From assembly GCA_030435675.1 (NCBI GenBank), contig CM059624.1, positions 2,814,769 to 2,878,768 on the forward strand: a DNA stretch of 64,000 nucleotides, read 5' to 3'. Position numbers and translations under genes: made by a program. Positions 21,928 to 30,101 of this stretch are shown here, in pieces. Source of the stretch: Steinernema hermaphroditum. Taxonomy: Eukaryota; Nematoda; Chromadorea; Rhabditida; Steinernematidae. The stretch's first letter is position 1, and every line of letters starts with the position of its first letter. The notes under the pieces were generated by a model, which saw only the letters and a program-made list of their open reading frames with translations, was not told the origin of the DNA and did no database searches.

Positions 21928-23462
21928 TTAGTTATCAAAAACAGCATGATGCAAGACGACTTGAAGCCCGGCCCAGCACTCTTGAGCAGCTGGAATGATC
22001 TGATCTTGATTGACAATGAAGCCCCAGACCCTGAAAAGTTCTTATTTTCAGTGATTCATGTAGGACATTCTTACGCATTCTCGTCCGGACGGAGCTCCAA
22101 AGCATAGGGGTAGGTGACATTCAAAACGCCCTTAGCCCAGTCGACAGAAGATCCAGACGCTGGGTAGATGACATCGACAATGGGTCCGTACTTGAACCTC
22201 TGTCCGTGCACCGCTTCAATCGCTTGGACAGCTTCAGCTGCGACGGCATCCTGAGAAAGATAGGGGATGCGCATAAGGAAAAGCACTCACAAGGCGTTTC
22301 CAATCTTTAGGAAGAGCTCCGTACGCGTACCCATAGGAGTACATGAAGTATTCGCTATAAGAATGAACATCAAAATAGGCCTTGATGGAGTTCTTGTGCT
22401 GCGTCAAGAAGTCGGCGATAGCTTTGGGCTCGACCTCAGAAAAGCCATAGGGGCCAGCGTAGGTTTCGGAACAAGGGTCATTGCTATATCCGGACACTAA
22501 AACACAAGAAGATTCACGGTAATAGAAAAGCTGAGGCACCCTTAAATTGAAAGTCCCAGTTCCTGTTCGGATCGACGCCATAGCAGTTGTCCTCTCCATA
22601 AGGACCACTAAGGGTCTTTCTCCACAACCGTTCTTCAGTCCACGTGAACTGGTAGCCATCGGGGTTTGCAACAGGGATGATGTAGATGTCCAAGCTGTTC
22701 AATAGGGAAGTGTACTTCTGGGAGTTCTGGGTGAGTTCGTTGATGATGAAGAGCATGGTAGAGCAGCCTATCCATTCCCGAGAATGAAGACACCCATGCA
22801 TCAGAGTTGCTCTCTTGTTAGGGCCGGGGTTTCCGATCTGATCTCAGATATATGTGAGAGAATTGAACGGTTATTACCTTGACTCCAAGAAGATCCCTTC
22901 CCTGGAATGACTTTCCAATGTTGATCAGAGAAACCGAGCTGTTGTTTCTTGCAGCAACAGATCTAAGGTAACTGTGGATCTGAAAAAAGTGACTATACAC
23001 GGAAGTGACTTCTGAAACTGACCTCTTCCAGATTATGAAACTGTCCAAGAGTGAGCTTTGAAGGGAAATCACCTTCTTTGAAGATGGTCCTCTTCTTCAG
23101 AACCTCTCTCTCATGTCGAATGACATCTCCAAGATCAAGAAGCTTCACCGAATACTCCAATCCGTGCTTAAGAAGGAAGGCTTCCATCTTCATCCTGTGC
23201 TCGGGAGCGACACGGACATCGACGGTTCCCTTGACCTTTCGGGGCTCCTTCCAGAAGTCAAGTCCCCTGAGGCCCTCCTTCGCTTCCATCTCCTGGATGG
23301 CCTTCACATGCTCCTCCGTTGAGGTCTTGATGCTGATCACGGAATGTCTAAAAAGCGGTATTTTAAAAATGGACGATGACCTTCTTACCCATCATAGGAC
23401 TTGAGAGTGCTTCCTAAAGAGAGCAAGAGCCCGAACAGGCCGATCGAACAAAGAGTCTTCAT
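21928..23462 (-). CDS. M14 zinc carboxypeptidase (A/B subfamily), secreted proenzyme, copy 2
   Basis: Same architecture as the downstream copy: a signal peptide (MKTLCSIGLFGLLLSLGSTL) from the start at 23462, a propeptide (DFWKEPRKVKGTVDVRVAP), then the peptidase domain. Zinc ligands are in MHGCLHSREWIG and YFDVHSYSE. NPDGYQFTWT and DPNRNWDFQF are present, as are the catalytic Glu in ALELRPDE and the C-terminal ECWAGLQVVLHHAVFDN. Stop at 21928-21930. About seven exons with short introns; one extra intron near 22500-22540 splits the DFQF/SGYSNDPCSE region compared with copy 1. The propeptide exon is nearly identical in DNA to that of copy 1, whereas the catalytic exons differ much more. Expected to be active. 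Confidence 0.9.
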
Positions 23463-24349
23463 TGCTGGAAGTGGCAAACACCACTACGCCGCGTGTTATA
23501 TGGACGATGATATCGGACAAAGATCATTTTTTATAAGTTAGAGAAAGTATTTGGTGCATGGATTGCGAGACAAACAACTGTGATAAGGGCTTTGAACTGC
23601 GTTGTACACTTGAAAAGTGGCTATCGACTAACGGTCAATTGGCGACACCATCATCATTTTTCCAAACAATCATCAAAAAAGGTTATCAGAGAGGAAAAGT
23701 ACCAGCAGTATGCAGAACTGTTTGTTTTAGGTATTAACTTCTGACCAAAAATGAATATACTGCCTTAGAACTATGAGAGTCTAAAAAAGAAGTGGCCAAC
23801 GGCGAATACCGCCCATTAGGCTGAAATTTGGCATTTACAGAAATTATGATAGGTCCACAATAACATGATGTACCAGTGATTGAAAATGAACAGTAATGAT
23901 GTAACGAATTGAAGCAACATTACGACGTTTGGGTGTGTACATGAGATCGGATCACTTGTAACTTCCAATCTGTAACTTACAAAACTCCAGTTCGAGTCCC
24001 TGTCAAAGCCGGTTTTTCTTTCTCCCTTTTTACTTAGGCGTATGCATTAATTCTTCTATCATTTAACAGATAAACATCTAACGTTTACATATGCGAATCA
24101 ACTGCTTGGCTCTGCCTTTTGGATTGATTGATTGCAGGACCTCGAGTGCGATATAAGGACGATTTCAAGATTATGCGAGGCAGCTGCACCGAAACATCGA
24201 ATTTCCAATTTTTCTTAGAGTTATGGGAACTGCTGATTTAAGCAGGGCCAGGAGCTCAGGGACTCGACGATCCTCAGTAAAAACACAAAGTGATTCTCAG
24301 GTGATGTCCATAAGTGTGAGGTTATGTCCATAATGTGGTTCAAACTCTT
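23463..24349. other. intergenic, no gene seen
   Basis: AT-rich. Near 23960-24015 a B-box-like agttcgagtccct followed by T runs resembles a decayed tRNA, but no cloverleaf can be drawn. Confidence 0.45.
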
Positions 24350-24560
24350 AAACTCGCAGTGCACGGCAAATAACAATAGGGCAATGGTCGCAGCCGCCGC
24401 TGTTTCCGTTGAACCCGAGCTGTTCAGAAGCACCAGAGGCTCTCTTGGGTCCTTGAGGTCCAGCAAGGTCAGGAGCTCTGGGGCTAGAGGGTCTTCCATT
24501 GCGTCTAGATGTACCAGGAGCTCCCTTGGGTTGGCCAGCAGGTCTGGTACGGGGCATTTG
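24350..24560 (-). pseudogene. cuticle collagen fragment, inverted relative to the intact gene
   Basis: In reverse complement the sequence follows the 3' half of the collagen gene at 25740-26145: GQPKGAPGTSRRNG, then GRPSSPRAPDLAGPQGPK, then QLGFNGNSGGCDHCP. Several glycines are replaced (for example SPRAPDLAG and PKRASGA), so the Gly-X-Y pattern is broken. There is no N-terminal domain. It is a truncated, inverted copy. Confidence 0.8.
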
Positions 24561-25117
24561 ATGAGCCCTAAAAGCTGCCGATTTCCATATCCAAGGTACA
24601 ATGAATGGGCCATGGATGAAATCTGAAATGGGCACATCCGTCATCGTTTGCCATTGATACAGTATGAAACGTGGTTTACAATGTACATTATGTGTTTCAG
24701 TGTCGCCAACTATTTGAGGATATTGTGTATTTAGTCTCATGGCTTCCTGGAATGACTATATTACACCTATATCGTCTAGGTTTTTAGGACGGTAATTTGA
24801 TTAAATTCAATGGCAATAAATCAACTCATTGAAGCTTCCTATCTCCACCGAAACAAAAACATGAGTATCATGAAGTAGAACGGCGAACAAACAACAAAAA
24901 ATACGCGAAGCGAGAGCGTACACCCAAGTGCAAAGTACCGGTCTGCAAGGAAGTGTGACACAAGAACCGGTTTCGCGATGTTCTTTGTGTCTGCTGCCCA
25001 CCACATAAAAGTGCCCATCTTCGGGTATTCATCACCATCGAAGCGTTCACTTCCATCGGCAAGCATTTGGCTTGTCCATTGGATTACGGTACTTACCACA
25101 CTCTCCTCTTTCAGGAC
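24561..25117. other. collagen upstream region
   Basis: No gene seen. A splice acceptor (ctctttcag) stands four bases before the collagen ATG, so a 5' UTR intron or a trans-splice site is likely here. Confidence 0.5.
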
Positions 25118-26167
25118 ATGTCGGAGAAGCAGCTCATCCAGGAGGCCGAGAACCTTAAGCGCTCCGCTTTCTTCGGAGTCGCCATCTCCACCGTTGCCAC
25201 CCTGACGGCCATCGTGGTCGTCCCCATGCTGTACGCCCACATGCAGAACGTCCAGGTGACCCTGCAGGACGAAGTTGCCTTCTGCCATCAGCGCACCAAC
25301 GACCTCTGGGGTCAGTACACCCACCTTCAGCAGGGTGGCTTCCAGGGACGTCTGAAGCGTCAGGCCTATGGAGCTGGATACAACAACAACAACGGGTACA
25401 ACAGCAGAAACCAGTACGGTGGAAATATCGCCTACAACGGAGCTAGCTCCAATAGCTACAATGGAGGAAACTCCGGATCTGCTGGAAGCAGCTACAATGG
25501 TGGAAGCAGCTATGGAAACGCTGGAGTTAGCGGAGGATATGGACAAGGATCCAACTACGGATCTGACTCTGGATCGTGCTGCAGCTGTGGAACTGGACGC
25601 GCTGGACCACCTGGCGCTCCTGGAGTCGATGGAGCCCCTGGATACGATGGCGCCCCCGGAAACGATGGAGCCCCTGGAGTCGACGCCGCCCCCAACGCTG
25701 TTCCCCGTGCCGAAGACTTCTGCTTCACCTGCTCTCCTGCTGCCGCTGGACCCGCTGGCCGTCCCGGACCTAAGGGAGCTCCCGGTGCTCCTGGAGCCCC
25801 TGGCCGCAACGGAGGACCTTCCAGCCCTGGAGCTCCTGGCCCTGCTGGACCTCAAGGACCCAAGGGAGCCCCTGGTGCTCCTGGAAACGCCGGCGCCCCT
25901 GGAGCCCCCGGAAGCCTCATCGAACGCCCCGGCCCTGCTGGAGCTCCCGGACCTGCCGGTGCCCGAGGACCCGCTGGTGCTCCCGGTGCCCCTGGCGCCC
26001 CTGGACATCCCGGATCTCAGGGTGCTCCTGGATCTCAGGGAGAGCGCGGAAACGACGGACGTCCCGGAAACAACGGAGCTCCTGGCGCTCCTGGACAGCT
26101 CGGTTTCAACGGAAACAGCGGCGGCTGCGACCACTGCCCTCTTCCTCGCACTTCTCCTGGATATTAA
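25118..26167 (+). CDS. cuticle collagen
   Basis: A structural protein of the nematode cuticle, secreted by hypodermis and assembled as a trimer (family knowledge). The single long exon gives 349 residues from ATG 25118. The N-terminal cuticle-collagen domain is about residues 10-65 (LKRSAFFGVAISTVATLTAI, then VVPMLYAHMQNVQ), a type II membrane or signal segment. A furin-type site GRLKR lies near residue 88. An Asn/Gly/Ser/Tyr-rich region spans about 90-150, with a cysteine pair at SCCSCG, followed by interrupted Gly-X-Y blocks dominated by GAPG. An internal FCFTC pair and the C-terminal GGCDHCPLPRTSPGY give the cysteines for cross-links. A start at the upstream in-frame ATG (25067) is less likely because the acceptor precedes 25118. 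Strong codon bias suggests high expression. Confidence 0.95.
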   Translation: MSEKQLIQEAENLKRSAFFGVAISTVATLTAIVVVPMLYAHMQNVQVTLQDEVAFCHQRTNDLWGQYTHLQQGGFQGRLKRQAYGAGYNNNNGYNSRNQYGGNIAYNGASSNSYNGGNSGSAGSSYNGGSSYGNAGVSGGYGQGSNYGSDSGSCCSCGTGRAGPPGAPGVDGAPGYDGAPGNDGAPGVDAAPNAVPRAEDFCFTCSPAAAGPAGRPGPKGAPGAPGAPGRNGGPSSPGAPGPAGPQGPKGAPGAPGNAGAPGAPGSLIERPGPAGAPGPAGARGPAGAPGAPGAPGHPGSQGAPGSQGERGNDGRPGNNGAPGAPGQLGFNGNSGGCDHCPLPRTSPGY

Positions 26168-26226
26168 GAAGAGAGCTTTATTGTCCTTTTAAACTTTCTG
26201 TTTTGAACCGCCTAACTCTTCTTAAG

Positions 26227-26232
26227 AATAAA
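26227..26232 (+). terminator. poly(A) signal of the collagen gene
   Basis: AATAAA about 60 bases after the collagen stop codon. Confidence 0.7.
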
Positions 26233-26274
26233 GTAAATAGCACAAGTTTGGTCATACATTTGTGTTAGGTCGTC

Positions 26275-26357
26275 TCAGAAATGAGTTGAGCGGTCAGTTG
26301 TCGTTCTTCACCATAGTTGCTGGCACAACAATCCCAGAAGTCTGGAATGCCAGGGAG
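26275..26357 (+). repeat. dispersed repeat B, left part (split by LTR element)
   Basis: aaatgagttgagcggtcag through tggaatgccagggag follows 49605-49692 (gaatgagttgag through ggaacaccagggag). The copy continues at 29367 on the other side of the LTR element. Confidence 0.7.
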
Positions 26358-26677
26358 TGCGCAGAATCGGTCTGGTTCGTCTCGCGGTTGTCGTCTGATC
26401 TGCTCGCCAATTCGCAGGCAATGTACAATTGCCAGCGGCCACGCGGGAAAAGAGATCACGTATCGGGTTAGAGATTTAATAGAACACTCAAACCTTCAAC
26501 GCACACAACAAAACAGGAACAAAAGGCAAGAAAAACAAGGGTGAGAACAACGGGTCTACGAAATACAGTAACATGCACGCCACGCACTCGCGCGCTGCGC
26601 TAGCAAGTCAATCGTTGCGAGAGTCACACTGGTGAATCTCGCTCGTTCGGTTCGGTCGTCGCGGTCGCTCGGCGACA
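26358..26677 (-). repeat. LTR (3' LTR of the minus-strand element)
   Basis: Identical to 29060-29366 except for an extra 13 bases (aatgtacaattgc, near 26420) and a c/t difference near 26660. Confidence 0.9.
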
Positions 26678-29131
26678 CTCCCGGGCCTCACGTCGGTCGG
26701 TTCTCCACGTGCCAAGAGAGCACAACGCCGAGTGATGATCGTACCTCTTACAGAAATGGCAACCATTCCCCATTCGTCTATTTTGGCTAACTCGCCTGCA
26801 GAGTTCGTCTTTGTGTGCGATCAGGCAAACCACACACAGGTTTCGTCTTTCCACGATCGTCTGTCGTCCTTTCAACGTTGTCACTGATCGGCACTCTGAT
26901 GAGAAGTGCTCACGGCTGCAGAAAACACATGCATTGCGTATGGGTCGTCTAATTTCCACCTTCCCAATGGTGCTCTCGACCCGGGAGCGCTTCATGTCTT
27001 TTGCTCTTCCATCGTCTTTATTTGGTAGCAGTCTCTTTCGAGGCTTCCTTGCCGTCGTCTCTAAGAGAGCCTCCCCCTCTACCGCGGATGTCGTCACTTT
27101 GGTTGTGTTCTTCGGGGTGGCCTGTTTCAGGCTTCCCATAGTCGTCTGTCGTCTCTTCCGATGTGTCTCGGATTCAAGTCGGCGAAGTGCAATCTTGTAA
27201 TTGCTTGGTAGTTGGCTTTTCGAACCATGTTCCTTCCATGGAAATCGAACAACATAATCATCGTCTGGTTTCTTAGTCGTCTCGGAGAATCGTTTGACAA
27301 CTTGTTCGTTGATCAAATCGTTTTCTACTGTTAATGGGCCCATGAACTTGTCTGTTCCGGCTTCCATTACCGACAGTTTGTCTACTTCGATCATATCGTC
27401 TTGTGTGTCCGTAATGGATACACATGCTGCGGTGATCGAGTCGCTTTCGAAGTTCTCGCGGCCAGCTATGACGTTCTCGTCTTGTTTCGTCTTTTCCTTC
27501 AAGACTGGCACGGTTGCTGTCAATAAGCGACCAACGTTGAGCGTTGTCTTCTTGGTGTCTGGCTCCATTTGCACTTGACTTGCGAAGAGTTTCGTCTGGG
27601 TTGGCGTATTTTTCTGCCTCTCCATCATAGGCTGAGTATGGTTGACTGACCATCCTCTCGTAGCGGTGTCTCGTAATGACGTCTCGTGTTCTCTGTACGT
27701 CTGCAGGTTGACGCAGTTTGACGTGTGGTGTTTTCCTCCGCACGATCGGCAACCTAGGCTTCGACAGTTTACGCTGCTGTGGCCTTCAGCTGCACAGTTC
27801 ATGCAACGGTTCTCGTCTCGCAGAATTCTTGCACGTTCCTGCTTGTCTGACACAGTGACACACTGAGACATGTTGTGTCCCTGTCTCTTGCAGTATACAC
27901 AAGTGCCAAGCTGTCTCGCGTCTTTGAATCGTGGTGATTCAGCGTTTGTCTTGTTCCACGAGTTCGTCTTGTTCACGTCAGATGTAGCACTCTTGGTGTG
28001 CTGTGCAAAGCTGAGCTTGGTCAGCGTCTCGTCTACTTTTTCCAGGACTAAATCGATGTCTGTGAACTGCTCGATCGAAATTTTGTCCATCGTCTTATCG
28101 TAGGTCTCGTTGGGCAGTTTGCCTAGAACGGTGTAGACCGTTTCGAGATTGTCTGTTTTCGTCTGGAGCGTCTTCATCTGAGTGCAGATAGTCGCTGCCT
28201 GGTCGATGTAACGACGCTGGTCTCTGATGTCCGTCGTTGGAGCTCTCAGAGTTCGAAGCTTCTTGTGCAGCTCAATGCTCAGGAAGTGCACATCTCCATA
28301 TCGTCTGACAAGAGCTTTGTACGCTTCTGTGAAGCTGTCTGGCGTTGCGAGATACCGTCCGATCGACTCTTTTGCGTCTCCCTTCAAGGATTGCACCAGA
28401 TAGTTCAGCTTCTCCACCTCGCTGAGTGATGTGTTCTTGCAGACTAGTTCTTCGAACAGGCGGTTGAAGTTCGGCCATTCCATGATGTTTCCATCGAAGC
28501 ATGGTACTGCCAGCTTCTTCAGACCACTGTCGGAAGGTCTTGCGACACTTCGACTCGTCTCGCTCGGTCTAGATTTGCGATCGTCTAGCCAGTCTGACAT
28601 CACGTCAAGACGGAAGTTCGCGTCTCTCAAGACGCCTTCTATTTCGTCTACACAATCGTATCCCTTGTTCCAATAGTGATCGATATCGTCTGCTTCCTTG
28701 GCTCGTTCAGCCTCGGAAAACTGAGCGCATGCATGCTCGAAGTCGTCTAGTACCTTGTTGATCTTTTCCAGAATGGAGCTTAGTCCGTTCCGGTGGCCCT
28801 TCAGGATGCTGAACTCCTTCTTGACCTCGTCTTCCACCTCACTGTTGTTCCATGAAAGTTCTCGTGAACTCTGCAGTAGTTCCTGCAGTTCTGCGATCTT
28901 CGCAGCGGCGTTCTTCGTCTGGCGCGTGATCTGCGCTTTCTTCGTTCCGAGATTTCCTGACATCGTTGCGTAGGAATCGTCTGTCTCGGCGTAGTAGTTG
29001 GTGTAGTCGTCGGCGTTGTAGTCGGCGTAGTAGTAGTCGTCTGTTTGGCCGATGCACCATGCGCAGAATCGGTCTGGTTCGTCTCGCGGTTGTCGTCTGA
29101 TCTGCTCGCCAATTCGCAGGCCAGCGGCCAC
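26624..29131 (-). CDS. Gag-like protein of BEL element (DUF1759) with two CCHC zinc-knuckle arrays and a remnant of Pol
   Basis: The frame is open for 835 codons from inside the 5' LTR to inside the 3' LTR; the true start is probably MSGNLGTKK near 28965. In order it shows an N-terminal coiled coil (KIAELQELLQSSRELSWNN); the DUF1759 capsid-like domain (KLAVPCFDGNIMEWPNF, then FTEAYKALVRRYGD); and three zinc knuckles (CVYCKRQGHNMSQC, CMNCAAEGHSSVNC, CRSCGGKHHTSNC). Next comes a short stretch like the start of BEL Pol (VVKRFSETTKK, DDDYVVRFPW, LPSNYKIALRRLES). A basic linker then leads to a second array (CVFCSREHFSSEC, CVVCLIAHKDELC, CHFCKRYDHHSALC). No protease active site or reverse-transcriptase YxDD box is seen. 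The second array may come from another element's gag, making the ORF chimeric. Confidence 0.8.
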   Translation of the reverse strand: MAAGLRIGEQIRRQPRDEPDRFCAWCIGQTDDYYYADYNADDYTNYYAETDDSYATMSGNLGTKKAQITRQTKNAAAKIAELQELLQSSRELSWNNSEVEDEVKKEFSILKGHRNGLSSILEKINKVLDDFEHACAQFSEAERAKEADDIDHYWNKGYDCVDEIEGVLRDANFRLDVMSDWLDDRKSRPSETSRSVARPSDSGLKKLAVPCFDGNIMEWPNFNRLFEELVCKNTSLSEVEKLNYLVQSLKGDAKESIGRYLATPDSFTEAYKALVRRYGDVHFLSIELHKKLRTLRAPTTDIRDQRRYIDQAATICTQMKTLQTKTDNLETVYTVLGKLPNETYDKTMDKISIEQFTDIDLVLEKVDETLTKLSFAQHTKSATSDVNKTNSWNKTNAESPRFKDARQLGTCVYCKRQGHNMSQCVTVSDKQERARILRDENRCMNCAAEGHSSVNCRSLGCRSCGGKHHTSNCVNLQTYREHETSLRDTATRGWSVNHTQPMMERQKNTPTQTKLFASQVQMEPDTKKTTLNVGRLLTATVPVLKEKTKQDENVIAGRENFESDSITAACVSITDTQDDMIEVDKLSVMEAGTDKFMGPLTVENDLINEQVVKRFSETTKKPDDDYVVRFPWKEHGSKSQLPSNYKIALRRLESETHRKRRQTTMGSLKQATPKNTTKVTTSAVEGEALLETTARKPRKRLLPNKDDGRAKDMKRSRVESTIGKVEIRRPIRNACVFCSREHFSSECRSVTTLKGRQTIVERRNLCVVCLIAHKDELCRRVSQNRRMGNGCHFCKRYDHHSALCSLGTWRTDRREARECRRATATTEPNERDSPV

Positions 29132-29366
29132 GCGGGAAAAGAGATCACGTATCGGGTTAGAGATTTAATAGAACACTCAAACCTTCAACGCACACAACAA
29201 AACAGGAACAAAAGGCAAGAAAAACAAGGGTGAGAACAACGGGTCTACGAAATACAGTAACATGCACGCCACGCACTCGCGCGCTGCGCTAGCAAGTCAA
29301 TCGTTGCGAGAGTCACACTGGTGAATCTCGCTCGTTCGGTTCGGTCGTTGCGGTCGCTCGGCGACA
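29060..29366 (-). repeat. LTR (5' LTR of the minus-strand element)
   Basis: 307 bp, the shorter of the two LTRs; flanked on the right by the target duplication gggag. Confidence 0.9.
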
Positions 29367-29600
29367 GGGAGCCCTATTTGGACCGTCTTTCCAAAAGAAT
29401 GAACACCACCCAACTCCACCCGTTGCAGCTTCCCGCCGTCAACCGAACCGGACATGACTTCGTTGGTCGTGACACATGGTCCCCGATGATCGAAATCCCG
29501 AGGCTTCGTCACTTCGCCAGTTGTGCTCCACCGCCTCTGTACTCAGCCCTTCGCGGCTTCGACGCCCGCTCAAACTAATGGAATCGCTGTCTTCGACTCT
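29367..29600 (+). repeat. dispersed repeat B, right part
   Basis: gggagcc, accgtctt, ccaa, aactccaccc and later cttcgacgcccgc then actaatgg follow 49688-49875 in order, completing the copy interrupted by the LTR element. Confidence 0.7.
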
Positions 29601-30101
29601 GATCTGCATCATCTCTGCCGCTGGAGGCATACAAGAAGCAGTGACTGTGGGATAGTTGTTGTCCTATTCTATGGCTCTTTTGAAAGAGTTTTGGTCTACC
29701 CTGCAAGCGATGGCTACCACCATGCTTACAATGTAGCTGACGGTGACTGCGATGAGACTGCTGCGCTTAATTCCGTTGATTCCGAAGGATGAATAGTAAA
29801 TCGCAGTTTTGTGGCGGATTCTGTTGCCATTATTAGCGCCACAGGATCTTTGAACAAAGAGTGATGAATGGAAATAACACTGACTACATTGTTCGCCACT
29901 TTTTTACGGACTTAATTAACTTCTAGCTGTTTTGAGTACAATATAACGCCATTCAGCAGATCTGTTTGTGGTTGTCTTTTAACAAGTATCCTATCGGCTT
30001 GTATAGGGCTATTTCCATCGTTCTGCGCAATGTCAGAATCAGAATCAAGGTCAGAAGTGCATGAAGAAATAATATCAGAATCGCAGAGATACAACGAGAT
30101 T
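29601..30101. other. intergenic, no gene seen
   Basis: Nothing recognisable; lies downstream of the first receptor gene's stop codon. Confidence 0.5.

Larger units (their letters stand above)
26358..29366 (-). mobile_element. BEL/Pao-type LTR retroelement, compact gag-bearing derivative
   Basis: Two long terminal repeats (26358-26677 and 29060-29366) bound a 3.0 kb element. Each LTR starts TG and ends CA when read on the minus strand (tgtcgccgag ... ctgcgca). The target-site duplication gggag stands at 26353-26357 and 29367-29371. The site lies inside dispersed repeat B, whose two halves continue on either side. Minus-strand reading begins after the right LTR with TGGTGC, which fits a primer-binding site. 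The element holds one long open frame with Gag features and a short piece of Pol. The reverse transcriptase, RNase H and integrase cores are absent, so it would need proteins from a full-length relative to move. LTRs differ by a 13-bp indel and about one substitution, suggesting recent insertion. Confidence 0.85.

Noticed and set aside
18678..23462. Operon of the two carboxypeptidases
   Set aside because: The spacer is about 1.5 kb with repeats, far longer than nematode operon spacing; tandem duplication explains the arrangement.
23960..24015. tRNA gene near 24.0 kb
   Set aside because: Only a B-box-like string and a T run; no cloverleaf.
24839..26134. 431-codon minus-strand open frame rich in serine, glycine and arginine
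   Set aside because: It is the antisense of the collagen Gly-X-Y repeat, whose codon pattern keeps the opposite strand open. No start context or motif.
25368..26192. 274-codon plus-strand frame over the collagen gene
   Set aside because: Shifted frame of the collagen coding sequence; low-complexity Leu/Pro/Ala pattern.
26358..29366. Complete autonomous retrotransposon
   Set aside because: No protease, RT YxDD, RNase H or integrase motifs in the 2.4 kb interior; only gag and the first residues of a pol-like segment.
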